Position numbers and translations under genes: made by a program. 64,000 bases of DNA, from assembly GCA_041860225.1 (NCBI GenBank), contig CP151794.1, forward strand, positions 1,116,001 to 1,180,000, written 5' to 3'. The DNA is from Magnimaribacter mokuoloeensis (GTDB taxonomy: Bacteria; Pseudomonadota; Gammaproteobacteria; Magnimaribacterales; Magnimaribacteraceae). The notes beneath the pieces are model-generated. The model was not told the origin of the DNA and ran no database searches. It worked only from the letters and a program-made list of their open reading frames with translations. Positions 15,867 through 24,572 of the stretch are shown one piece after another. Numbering within the stretch: position 1 is the stretch's first letter; each line of letters opens with the position of its first letter.

Positions 15867-17275
15867 AGTGTCTTGGCAATTATCTTTGAAGTTGATAAAC
15901 CCTCAAATAAAGGAATTGTGACTACAGAACCTCCAGACTTGGTAACCTCTTTATAGCCAACGATATCTTTAATTTTGTAGTCCCCTCCTTTTACAAGCAC
16001 GTCTGGTTTAATAGTTTTAATTAGCTTGATTGGAGTTTCTTCATCAAAAAAAACTACCTTATCTACGCATTGTAAAGAAGCTAAAACTTTAGCTCTATGA
16101 GCCAGAGTATTAATTGGTCTGCTAGAACCTTTTAATTTGCGAACTGATCTGTCACTATTTATAGCAACTATAAGTTTGTCTCCCATCTCTTTTGCAGCTG
16201 TAAGATACTCAACATGCCCAGCATGCAAAATATCAAAACATCCATTAGTAAAGACTATTTTTTTGCCTCTTTCATGAAGGTCTTGTGAAAAAACCTTTAT
16301 TTCACTAGAAGTAACATAAGATTCAGAAAGTCCTAAGTAAGGAACTAACTCAGCCTGGTTGACTGTAGCTGTGCCAGATTTACCAACGACTATTCCAGCA
16401 GCTATGTTAGCCAATCGAATTGACTCTGAAAGACTAAAACCTCCTGCTAGTCCAGCAGCTATGCTTGCGATGACTGTATCTCCGGCTCCAGAAACATCAA
16501 ATACATCTCTTGCTTCTGTAGGAAAGTCCTCTCTAATTACTTTTCCATTTCTTTTGTCTAAGAGTGTCATCCCATCTGAACCTCTAGTTATTAAAAGTGA
16601 ATTTAGTCTTAGAGACTTTATAAGATCTTTTCCTTTCTTCGTAATTTCAGATTCGCTGCTTATCTTTCCAACTACCCTCTCAAATTCATAAAGATTTGGA
16701 GTGATAATGTCGGCTGACTTGTATTTCTCGAAATCATCTCCCTTTGGATCAACTAAGATTATTTTTTTTGTTTTTTTTGCTTCTCTAATGATTAGCGGGA
16801 TATTCTTTAAGGTGCCTTTTCCGTAGTCAGAGATGATAAGAACCTTATTTTTTTTTAAACTTATGTGCTTTTTGTAATGAGATAAACTTGATTCCCAATC
16901 TGTTTCAGAGAATTCCTCTTCATTATCTATTCTTATTAATTGTTGCTGAGATGCCAGAATTCTTAACTTTGAGATAGTAGGATGATCAGATTTGCTTAAA
17001 GCTTTTTTAATATTGTTCTTCTGTAAAAGTTTAATAACCTGAGTCGAAGAAGTATCTTTTCCAGTTACTCCAATTATTGTTGCATTAGAACCAAGACTAG
17101 ATAAATTTAAAGCAACATTTGCAGCTCCACCTAATCTTATCTCTTCGCCGGATGGTTTGAGAACAGGCACAGGTGCTTCGGGAGAAACTCTGTCAACACT
17201 TCCAGAAATATATCTATCTAAAATAATATCTCCAAAAACAAGGACATGTCCTTTATTTAACATCTTAAAGTCCAT
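15863..17275 (-). CDS. hldE: bifunctional heptose 7-phosphate kinase / heptose 1-phosphate adenylyltransferase
   Basis: HldE makes ADP-D-glycero-manno-heptose for the LPS core, the step before HldD. The 470 residues contain a ribokinase-like domain (about 1-320) with LGGAANVALNL and the catalytic GAGD (263-266). A cytidylyltransferase-like domain (about 335-470) follows, with FTNGCFDILHAGH, its HxGH at 351-354. Both domains are complete. The stop overlaps the stop of the convergent acyltransferase gene within a shared TTAA. A TATAAT box stands 8 bases before the ATG at 17275; an internal ATG at codon 5 is an alternative start. Confidence 0.97.
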   Translation of the reverse strand: MDFKMLNKGHVLVFGDIILDRYISGSVDRVSPEAPVPVLKPSGEEIRLGGAANVALNLSSLGSNATIIGVTGKDTSSTQVIKLLQKNNIKKALSKSDHPTISKLRILASQQQLIRIDNEEEFSETDWESSLSHYKKHISLKKNKVLIISDYGKGTLKNIPLIIREAKKTKKIILVDPKGDDFEKYKSADIITPNLYEFERVVGKISSESEITKKGKDLIKSLRLNSLLITRGSDGMTLLDKRNGKVIREDFPTEARDVFDVSGAGDTVIASIAAGLAGGFSLSESIRLANIAAGIVVGKSGTATVNQAELVPYLGLSESYVTSSEIKVFSQDLHERGKKIVFTNGCFDILHAGHVEYLTAAKEMGDKLIVAINSDRSVRKLKGSSRPINTLAHRAKVLASLQCVDKVVFFDEETPIKLIKTIKPDVLVKGGDYKIKDIVGYKEVTKSGGSVVTIPLFEGLSTSKIIAKTL

Positions 17276-17283
17276 ATGTGTTA

Positions 17284-17289
17284 ATTATA
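17284..17289 (-). promoter_or_regulatory. TATAAT box 8 bp upstream of hldE start
   Basis: The minus strand reads TATAAT-TAACACAT-ATG with no Shine-Dalgarno. A perfect -10 hexamer at this spacing predicts a 5' leader of only 0-2 bases. No convincing -35 hexamer is seen. Confidence 0.45.
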
Positions 17290-17374
17290 TACCTTGAGAA
17301 CATTATGCTGTTCTATATTATTTATTTAAGTAGTTTAGTAAGTTTTATCGTATTCAAAATGATCTTAAAAACTA

Positions 17375-17998
17375 ATGAAATTAAATCTTCCTATTGATAT
17401 AGAAAAAGTAAAAGGCTTTCTTGATCCATTGGAAGGAGAAGCTCTTTACATTCACTCAAAAAATGCAACTGAGGCAGGTCCTGCACTAGAAATTGGAAGT
17501 TATTGTGGAAAATCAGCAGTCTATATTGGTTCAGCTGCGAAAAAGAATGAAGAAAAACTCTATTCTGTAGATCATCACCGAGGATCAGAAGAACAGCAAC
17601 CAGGAGAACAGTACTTTGATCCTGATTTAGTGGATGATACAGGAGAAGGAATAGACACCCTACCTTACTTTCTTGCAACTATTAGTCGATCTCAATTAGA
17701 GGGAGTTGTAGTACCAGTAGTTTCAACATCTGAAGAAGCTTATGCTGACCTAAGATTGGAGTTCAGTTTTATCTTTATTGACGGCGGGCACAGTGAGGAA
17801 GCAGCTCAAAAAGATTATAAACTATGGCAAAACAGGTTGTTTGTAGGTGGTATATTAGCAATTCATGATGTTTTCCCTGATCCAAAAGATGGCGGTAGAC
17901 CCCCTTTTAATATCTACAAGAAAGCCCTTGATAGTGGTCAATTTAAGGAAATAGAGGCTATAAAGTCTCTAAGAATACTTAGAAAAATAAAGGGTTAA
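17375..17998 (+). CDS. class I SAM-dependent methyltransferase
   Basis: This 207-residue protein has a Rossmann methyltransferase fold of the Methyltransf_24 type: ALEIGSYCGKSAVYIG is the SAM-binding loop, YSVDHHRG the acidic strand 2 end, and FIFIDGGHSEEAAQKDYKLW the motif with the conserved DG-H. GGILAIHDVFPD completes the core. Such enzymes methylate small molecules or sugars, but no substrate can be inferred. It is divergent from hldE and convergent with the toroid protein, with 1 bp between stops. Its location in the LPS region suggests, but does not prove, an envelope role. Confidence 0.8.
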   Translation: MKLNLPIDIEKVKGFLDPLEGEALYIHSKNATEAGPALEIGSYCGKSAVYIGSAAKKNEEKLYSVDHHRGSEEQQPGEQYFDPDLVDDTGEGIDTLPYFLATISRSQLEGVVVPVVSTSEEAYADLRLEFSFIFIDGGHSEEAAQKDYKLWQNRLFVGGILAIHDVFPDPKDGGRPPFNIYKKALDSGQFKEIEAIKSLRILRKIKG

Positions 17999-17999
17999 T

Positions 18000-19007
18000 T
18001 TACGCCCACGTTTTAGAAAAAAGCTCAGACCCAGGTGTAAAATTATAGACAGCATCAGCAGCAAGTAAGACTGCACCTGCAGTCCAAGTGGGCTTTTCAA
18101 TTGGCCAAAATTTATCATCCGGATATACATATCCGGTCCAATAAAGTTCATCATCATCACGCCACTGATGCAAGGAATCTAAAAGCTCCTCAGCTTCACT
18201 TAACAATCCAATTCTCACAAGAGCAAGGACTAACTCTGAACTTTCCGCTACTGTTACCCAGGGTTCTTCTTTTACGCACTTACAACCTTTTCCTTCGACA
18301 ATAAAATCTGACCATTTCGATTCTATTTGTTGAATACTTTTATCTTGATCATAAATGCCACACAAAACTGGATAATACCAGTCCATGCTATATCTAGACT
18401 TACTCTCCCAACTTCTATCATATCTCTCTGGATTATTATTTATTGATTCTTTCAATCTAGCCATTGAAAAATTAACTCTTTCTGTAGACAAGTCAAAAAG
18501 CTTAAAAATTGCTGAAGCGCATTCCAGACTTTTATATATTGAACTACTGCCAGTAATTAATGAATCATCTAATATTTCCTTACCATCCTCTGCAGCCCAG
18601 TAAATATCACCTTTTTCTGTTTGCATTGAGATAACAAAATCAATTGCATTAGTTAATGAAGGCAACATTTCATTAAGAAACTCTTCATCTTGAAAAATCA
18701 AGTAGTGATGCCATAGTCCAGTAGCTATGTAAGCAGAGAAATTTGTTTCTCTTCTTTTAGTAGTGGGCTCCGACTTAATATATTCAGAGTACCAAGAACC
18801 ATCTGTAAGCTGATTATCCCTTAACCATTTATAGGCTCTTTCTGTTTCATCTTTTTTTCCAGCTATTGCCAAACCCATGGCAGCTTCTATATGGTCCCAT
18901 GGATCAAGCTTCTTTCCAATTTCCCAAGGAATAGATCCATCATTGTTTTGAACATCTAGTATGTAATCTACTGAGCTCTTATAAAACTCAAGACTAGAGT
19001 ATTCCAT
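18000..19007 (-). CDS. alpha/alpha-toroid (prenyltransferase/squalene-cyclase-like) protein
   Basis: The 335-residue soluble protein has repeated helix pairs with QNNDGSIPW, QLTDGSWYSEY and QTEKGDIYW segments, the QW-like repeats of prenyltransferase/squalene oxidase toroids or glycan-lyase-like barrels. No signal peptide or catalytic DXDD motif of triterpene cyclases is visible. The gene directly follows a methyltransferase and a GT4 glycosyltransferase, and all three are coupled by abutting or overlapping ends. I therefore infer one pathway acting on a glycan or glycolipid. The reaction is unknown; true prenyl transfer is not supported by motifs. Confidence 0.65.
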   Translation of the reverse strand: MEYSSLEFYKSSVDYILDVQNNDGSIPWEIGKKLDPWDHIEAAMGLAIAGKKDETERAYKWLRDNQLTDGSWYSEYIKSEPTTKRRETNFSAYIATGLWHHYLIFQDEEFLNEMLPSLTNAIDFVISMQTEKGDIYWAAEDGKEILDDSLITGSSSIYKSLECASAIFKLFDLSTERVNFSMARLKESINNNPERYDRSWESKSRYSMDWYYPVLCGIYDQDKSIQQIESKWSDFIVEGKGCKCVKEEPWVTVAESSELVLALVRIGLLSEAEELLDSLHQWRDDDELYWTGYVYPDDKFWPIEKPTWTAGAVLLAADAVYNFTPGSELFSKTWA

Positions 19008-19715
19008 TTATATCGGTTTCCTAAAATACATTACCAGGCTTTTTCCTATAAGAGGTTGCAGAATCGATTCTAATATCTTTGTAAATAGAGGTTTTTTCAT
19101 TAAATCCCAAACTAGAAGTTTATGGTATTGCTTAACTAGAAAAGAATCCTCTTTAGTTTGCCAAAAAAGACATTGCAACCACCAATATGGGGAATGCAAT
19201 CCATGAGCCCAATGGAAAGACTGATATTCAAGACCATTAGATACAGCCAAATTCTTTAGTTCCTGATGTTTGAATATTCTCACGTGTCCGCCTGGTGTTT
19301 TTGAATATTCTTTACTCAGTTTCCAGCATATCAACTCAGGTAAATATCTTGGCACGCTTAATGCCATTACTCCTCCCGGCTTTAGAACTCTTACAAGCTC
19401 TCTTACTGATTCATTCGGTGAATCTACATGCTCCAGAACTTCACTACAAATAACTGCATCAAGAGAAGAATCTTTAAGAGGAATATCATCTATATTACCA
19501 AGTCCGAAAGTACAAGATGCACTAAGTTCAGAAATATCAAAATCTTTCAGTCTGGACTGAGCAATTTTTAAATCTTCAAAAGAAAGATCCATACCCACTA
19601 TACTCGCTGGAGTTTCCAACAATGCACCGATTGAATGCCTTCCTTCTCCACAACCCATATCCAACATTAGCTGCCCTTCTCTAAGATTAAGGTTGTTATA
19701 TTTAATTGTATTCAT
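19008..19715 (-). CDS. class I SAM-dependent methyltransferase (Methyltransf_11 type)
   Basis: The 235-residue protein carries the SAM-binding LMLDMGCGEGRHSIGA, the acidic IVGMDLSFEDLKIA, LKDSSLDAVICSEVLEHV and VLKPGGVMALSVPR, in canonical order for a Methyltransf_11 enzyme. A C-terminal stretch with basic and hydrophobic residues (KPLFTKILESILQPLIGKSL) could touch the membrane. The start overlaps the GT4 gene by 14 bases, and its stop abuts the toroid protein's start, so expression is coupled. It probably methylates a sugar or lipid in the same pathway, by context only. Confidence 0.82.
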   Translation of the reverse strand: MNTIKYNNLNLREGQLMLDMGCGEGRHSIGALLETPASIVGMDLSFEDLKIAQSRLKDFDISELSASCTFGLGNIDDIPLKDSSLDAVICSEVLEHVDSPNESVRELVRVLKPGGVMALSVPRYLPELICWKLSKEYSKTPGGHVRIFKHQELKNLAVSNGLEYQSFHWAHGLHSPYWWLQCLFWQTKEDSFLVKQYHKLLVWDLMKKPLFTKILESILQPLIGKSLVMYFRKPI

Positions 19716-20940
19716 TGATGAAAGATTCTATTACTGCCTTAAAAGAAGATTCATAAGAACTTGCTGCAATTTTCCAGTCAAAGATTTCTTCCATTCTTTG
19801 CCTTCCTTTTATGGACAGTTTTCTCATATCTTCTGGATTATTGAATAATTTTATCACTGCCTTCTCAATTTCTTCTGCAGATGATGGCATTATTTTTAAG
19901 GCAGCATCGCCAACTACTTCTTCTAGTCCTCCAGAATGAGTACTGATTAAAGGAACTCCGCAGGCCATTGCCTCACCTGCTCCAAAACCAAAACCTTCAT
20001 AAAGAGAAGGTATAACTGCCAATTCAGAAGAGTGGTATAAATCAACAATCTCTTTCTCAGATATACCTGATCTAAAAGTTATTACATTGCTTAGATTCAA
20101 TCCCTCTATGAGTTTACTAACCTCACTATTATTGGGAGATTTACCTATCACGGTTAAGGTAGTTTTAGGAAATGAGTGCAATATCTTAGGTAAAGCTTTA
20201 ATTAAATACTTTAGACCTTTCAATGGTATATCTGCACTAGCAGTTGTAATGATTTTGTTTTCTTCTCTCTTATCAAAAGAACACGGACTAAATGTATTTA
20301 TATCAATACCATTTAAAATAACCTCGATTCTATTCGGGTCAACATGAAACTCTTCGACAACATCTTTTTTTGAAGGTTTGCTAACGCAAATAATTTTTTT
20401 TAGCTTTGGAGCAACTCTTTTCTGCATAGGAAGAAAGTTATGCCATCGCTTTGAAGATAGTTTCTCTTTCCAATTAGTAGCATTTTGCATTTCTAGTTTA
20501 TGATCTTTTGTAATTGGATGATGGATAGTAACCACCAAAGGAAGAATCTCTTGGATTCTTAATAAAGATCCAGATAAAGATTGGTTGTCCAAAATAATCT
20601 CAAAATCACTTTTATTGTGTTTAATATATTTGAGTACTCTCTTTCCAAAAGTATAAGGCTCAGGAAAGCCGCCGGTCATTACAGTAAGCCATTCGTAAAG
20701 ATCTAGGGGACGAAATAATAAATTCAAACCGAACGAGCTCATTCTATTTTGAGTCTCAAATAATCCTAAACTAGGAATTTTTATTAATTCTACTGATTCA
20801 TCTAACTCGGGATAAGGCGGGCCAGATAAGACAGAAACTTGATGACCACGATCACTTAGAGCTTTACTCAAGTGCTTAATATAAATACCTTGCCCTCCTG
20901 AATAAGGATGACTTCTATAGCTTAAGATTCCAATTCTCAA
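19702..20940 (-). CDS. GT4-family glycosyltransferase
   Basis: This 412-residue GT-B enzyme starts with GILSYRSHPYSGGQGIYIKHL, the acceptor-side loop, and ends with the donor-binding ELAVIPSLYEGFGFGAGEAMACGVPLISTHSGG, containing the E-x7-E motif of GT4 enzymes. A retaining transfer of a nucleotide-activated sugar is expected; donor and acceptor are not deducible. Its ATG overlaps the stop of the two-kinase gene by 4 bases, tying it to the LPS core operon, and the next two genes follow without gaps. Confidence 0.88.
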   Translation of the reverse strand: MRIGILSYRSHPYSGGQGIYIKHLSKALSDRGHQVSVLSGPPYPELDESVELIKIPSLGLFETQNRMSSFGLNLLFRPLDLYEWLTVMTGGFPEPYTFGKRVLKYIKHNKSDFEIILDNQSLSGSLLRIQEILPLVVTIHHPITKDHKLEMQNATNWKEKLSSKRWHNFLPMQKRVAPKLKKIICVSKPSKKDVVEEFHVDPNRIEVILNGIDINTFSPCSFDKREENKIITTASADIPLKGLKYLIKALPKILHSFPKTTLTVIGKSPNNSEVSKLIEGLNLSNVITFRSGISEKEIVDLYHSSELAVIPSLYEGFGFGAGEAMACGVPLISTHSGGLEEVVGDAALKIMPSSAEEIEKAVIKLFNNPEDMRKLSIKGRQRMEEIFDWKIAASSYESSFKAVIESFINEYN

Positions 20941-22445
20941 TATTGCTTTCCCTTTAATCTCCTGGACAAAAGGTCATATATAGATCTATGCCCTTTCAAG
21001 CTTCTTAAAATTCTCTTTTTATCTTTTTTTATAAACTTATTAAAAAAATAAGCGCTATGTAGCTTTCTGGAAGAATCTAGATCAAAAACAACAAGCCCAT
21101 TTCCGTCCAAGAAAAAATTCGAACTTTTAGCATCTCCGTGAATGAATTTTAGCCACTCCATTCTTTTAAAGAAGGACACTATATGACCAATTAATCTCAA
21201 TTGATCAAGGTCTTCTCCTATTGCATCATCAAGCCTCTGGCCGCGAACTTCTTCTGTGACAAAAAATGAATCTCTAGCCCCTAAAATGCCTGATCCTTCA
21301 TACAAAAGCACAGGTTTAGCTGTCCTGATGCCAACGGCGTTCATCCAATACGTTGATAAAAAAGAGTTATGAGCTCTGGTTTTCTTGAACAACCTTGAAA
21401 AGAAGTGCAAGGGGCCCTTAATTCTATATTTTTTTATGTAGAAGTTTTTACCGTGAATATTGGTTTTTGTAATCAAGTGACCCTTTTCATTTTTTATTAT
21501 TTCTCCACTCTTAATGAGTAAATCTTCATCTCTAAAGAGATTTAGGAATTGTTTTGTATCTACGTCTTTTCTTGCAAGGTATCTTGAAGAGTTACTTATG
21601 TGTTTTGCAAAAATACCGTCTTCAGATGTTAATGACGAGTTTTTTATAAATACTTTGAGGTGAGGCTTTAAATACATAGAAAAAGCTCTACTTAAAATAG
21701 CTTTGGTAGTATCTGAATAATTTGAAGTAAATTCTCTAAACGTACAATCATAATAGGTCATCATAAATCTATAGAAATCTCTTTCTGAGAGATCAAACTG
21801 CAAAATAGAATGTATGAAACCTCCCAAATCTTTGACAATCCATCTATGCGGAACTTTTGATCTTATTTGAGCTCTGTGCAAATCAATAAGATAGATTTGT
21901 ATATTGTTAAAATCAATTTCCTTATTTATGTGTAGATGACAAAGATATAAATCTCTATGATTTAACCCGCTAAGATGCATTTCTCTGATAATAGAAGCAG
22001 CAGCTTTCAAGAGTTTATTTTTCTGATTAAAAGTAAGTTTCTTATGCAAGCCCTCTAAAAAAAAGTCTTCTAAAGATATGGTTTCATACAACTCTTCGGT
22101 GATAAGAAAAGAAGAAGAGTTTGCAGGATTTAATCCGCGAGTGGCAAAACCTTTAACTTGAGGGCAATTAATGCCACATTCATACAAATGATTTAAAGCC
22201 TCGTATTCTCTTCGGGCACCAACTACAGGAATTTTTAATTGTAGAATATTTTTTAAAATCTCTTTCCAGCCTACACCTCCATGAAATTTTATGAAATAGC
22301 TTCTGCCCTCATTCACAAATTTCTTTGTGATTCTATTTTCATATTTTCTATAAATTTCTCCTTCAAAGTTTTTTGCAACTGTGAAAGTATCTTTAGTATG
22401 AAATAAATGCTCTAAATGCTTATCTATAATTTTAACGTTACTCAT
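20937..22445 (-). CDS. fused LPS core kinase: WaaP domain plus second kinase-like domain
   Basis: This 502-residue protein carries two kinase folds. Residues about 1-265 closely resemble Pseudomonas WaaP, the heptose I kinase. They include FIKFHGGVGWKEI, LPV/IPVVGARREYEA, the catalytic NHRDLYLCH (HRD 163-165), and LIDLHRAQ (DLH 188-190). Residues about 310-502 form a second eukaryotic-like/Kdo-kinase-like domain with FYIKKYRIKG, HGDAKSSNF (HGD 436-438) and VFDLDS (455-458). In Pseudomonas such kinases (WaaP, WapP, WapQ) are separate genes. Both active sites look intact, so two different core positions may be phosphorylated. It is coupled to waaG and the GT4 gene. Confidence 0.85.
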   Translation of the reverse strand: MSNVKIIDKHLEHLFHTKDTFTVAKNFEGEIYRKYENRITKKFVNEGRSYFIKFHGGVGWKEILKNILQLKIPVVGARREYEALNHLYECGINCPQVKGFATRGLNPANSSSFLITEELYETISLEDFFLEGLHKKLTFNQKNKLLKAAASIIREMHLSGLNHRDLYLCHLHINKEIDFNNIQIYLIDLHRAQIRSKVPHRWIVKDLGGFIHSILQFDLSERDFYRFMMTYYDCTFREFTSNYSDTTKAILSRAFSMYLKPHLKVFIKNSSLTSEDGIFAKHISNSSRYLARKDVDTKQFLNLFRDEDLLIKSGEIIKNEKGHLITKTNIHGKNFYIKKYRIKGPLHFFSRLFKKTRAHNSFLSTYWMNAVGIRTAKPVLLYEGSGILGARDSFFVTEEVRGQRLDDAIGEDLDQLRLIGHIVSFFKRMEWLKFIHGDAKSSNFFLDGNGLVVFDLDSSRKLHSAYFFNKFIKKDKKRILRSLKGHRSIYDLLSRRLKGKQY

Positions 22446-23545
22446 TAGAAAGTTTCTTCTATGAAATCAGCAATAAATTTAAACCTAGAAAAAAAGTATT
22501 TGTTATCAGACAAGTTGCTAATCGAGCTTTTAATGTAAAATAAATTTTTATCTGAAACACTCTCTTCTAAAAGTAAATTAAATCTATTTTGGTTAAATTC
22601 TCCTTCCAATACAGTTCCGGATCTAAACTTTAGAACCTCACTAGAGAATCCAACTTCGCTAGTTACTAAAGAAGGCAAACCTGATACCAAAGCTTCAATT
22701 ATTATATTCCCAGCAGCCTCTTCTCTGGCTGGGTGTATTAGTAAATCTGCAGACTTCATAAATGATGCAACATCTTTTCTTGGACCTAAAAAATGGACCT
22801 TCTTAGACAGAGAAGCATCGGTAAGAAGATTTTCATAGGGTTTTGACTTATCGTCACCTATCACTACCAAATTAGAGGATATGTTCTTTTCATTAAGGTG
22901 ACGCAATCCAAGTATTGCACGATCTAACCCTTTTCGTGAAAAATCTGAACCAACAAAAAGCAATATCTTTTCACCAAGTGAAATATTTAAAGCTTCATAA
23001 ATGTTCACTGGTTCATGATCGGACCAATCCTTATCAATACCGGGAGGAGCGATGATTATTCTCTCAGCTTGAGTAGAGTAAAATTCTCTGAATTCATTTG
23101 TCTGCTTATCATTAAGAGAAAGTATCTTGGTATTAGATTTTTGGGAAAATACATCTTCTTCAAATTGCATAGATTGCCTATATCTTCTTGTAAATTTTTG
23201 AACTATATTTTTTTTTAGAGCTTGCTTAGCAAAGCAAGTATCTGCAGCAAAGTACAAATCTAAGCCAGGCATTTTATTGAATCCAAAAATAATATCAGGA
23301 GAAAAGTCTTGCATAGAAAGATAAACATCTTTCACAAAATTCCTATTCTTTGCATAATTAAACTTTCCTCTTTCTCCAAGAACAACGACATCTAAACCTT
23401 CCGGCATTGGACCTTCCCAACTGCGCGTAAAAGCTTTCACTACATGTCCTCTCAAAATTAACTCATTTGCAACTCCAAGAAAGTCTTTTTGTAGTCCTCC
23501 ATATGGAAAATATTTAAATAATAATAAGGCTAATTTCTTTTTCAC
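22445..23545 (-). CDS. waaG: LPS core glycosyltransferase WaaG-like
   Basis: This GT4 enzyme of 366 residues is expected to add the first outer-core hexose to heptose II. Its start KYFPYGGLQKDFLGVANELILRGHVVKAFTRSWEGPMPEG is typical of WaaG. The C-terminal donor site reads LLIHPAREEAAGNIIIEALVSGLPSLVT, with EAAGNIIIEA the usual WaaG form of the EX7E motif. It sits between waaF and the WaaP-type kinase, matching Pseudomonas order except that waaC is not between waaF and waaG. The stop overlaps the kinase start by one base. Confidence 0.9.
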   Translation of the reverse strand: MKKKLALLLFKYFPYGGLQKDFLGVANELILRGHVVKAFTRSWEGPMPEGLDVVVLGERGKFNYAKNRNFVKDVYLSMQDFSPDIIFGFNKMPGLDLYFAADTCFAKQALKKNIVQKFTRRYRQSMQFEEDVFSQKSNTKILSLNDKQTNEFREFYSTQAERIIIAPPGIDKDWSDHEPVNIYEALNISLGEKILLFVGSDFSRKGLDRAILGLRHLNEKNISSNLVVIGDDKSKPYENLLTDASLSKKVHFLGPRKDVASFMKSADLLIHPAREEAAGNIIIEALVSGLPSLVTSEVGFSSEVLKFRSGTVLEGEFNQNRFNLLLEESVSDKNLFYIKSSISNLSDNKYFFSRFKFIADFIEETF

Positions 23546-23553
23546 ACGCTTTA

Positions 23554-24567
23554 TTACAATGTCTCAAGGGCTTCCATCACTTCTTCAGGGCTAATAGATA
23601 AAAGTGAAGCATCGTAGCCGTCAGGTAAATTACCTTCTCTTATTTTTTTATAACCTTCCATTTTTCTAATGATTACCTTTTGATTAATTAAAGGTGGAGT
23701 ATATTCGGGAGAGGAAGGACCATAAACCGCTACTAGAGGAGTTTCAACTGCTGCAGCTATATGCATCAGACCTGAGTCATTTGATACAACCTTCTTGCAG
23801 TAAGATAAGAGGTCTACAGCATCAACTAAAGAGGTCTTGCCAATTAAATTATAGAAATGATCTTCTTCTAGTAAGTTATCAAAATTAGAAATTTTCTTTC
23901 CAGTTTCATGATCATTTGCAGACCCGAAACATAAAACATTCCAACCTTTTTTTAGATAATTTTTTGCAACTATAGAATAATTATCTTCAGGCCATTTCTT
24001 CGCAGGTCCAAACTCCGCTCCAGGACAAATACCTAAACAGGGTAAATCTTGATTAATACCAAATTTAAGCAAGGAAGATTGTTGATTTTCATAATCAATG
24101 CTTAGTTTTGGAAAAGATAAGCTTTCAAGACAATAATTACTGTCTTGCATTGAAAGAGCTGCAAATTTTTCAACCATCAAATGATTCTTATTCTTATCAA
24201 GGTATCTTATATCATTCAATAGCCCATACCTCATTTCTCCTAACCAGCCAGTTCGAATGGGTATGCTTGCAAAAAAAGGTATCAGTGAGGATTTCAAGGA
24301 ATTAGTCAAAATTATTGCCTGATCATAGTTATATTTCCTTAAATTTTTGCCTAAGCGACGTCTAGAAAAAAATTTAAGGTCTCCATGTAAGTACGGAGAT
24401 TTAATTGTTTTGGAGACCTCGGGCATTCTTTGCATAAGCTCTGAAGACCACTCTGGAGATATGACATCAATCTTGCAGTCTGAAGATTCTTCTTTCAGTC
24501 TTTTATAAAGAGTTTGAGCCATGACAGAATCTCCAACCCAAGATGGTCCAATTATTAAAATTTTCAT
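23554..24567 (-). CDS. waaF: ADP-heptose:LPS heptosyltransferase II
   Basis: WaaF adds the second heptose to the inner core. The ATG at 24567 gives 337 residues beginning MKILIIGPSWVGDSVMAQTLYKRL, the exact WaaF-type start; the longer frame to 24594 would overlap ilvE. CLGICPGAEFGPAKKWP and VSNDSGLMHIAAAVETPLVAVYGPSSP are the GT9 donor-binding signatures. It is 5 bp behind ilvE. The usual neighbour waaC (heptosyltransferase I) is not in this window, so it must be elsewhere or the first heptose is added differently. Confidence 0.94.
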   Translation of the reverse strand: MKILIIGPSWVGDSVMAQTLYKRLKEESSDCKIDVISPEWSSELMQRMPEVSKTIKSPYLHGDLKFFSRRRLGKNLRKYNYDQAIILTNSLKSSLIPFFASIPIRTGWLGEMRYGLLNDIRYLDKNKNHLMVEKFAALSMQDSNYCLESLSFPKLSIDYENQQSSLLKFGINQDLPCLGICPGAEFGPAKKWPEDNYSIVAKNYLKKGWNVLCFGSANDHETGKKISNFDNLLEEDHFYNLIGKTSLVDAVDLLSYCKKVVSNDSGLMHIAAAVETPLVAVYGPSSPEYTPPLINQKVIIRKMEGYKKIREGNLPDGYDASLLSISPEEVMEALETL

Positions 24568-24572
24568 GGGAT

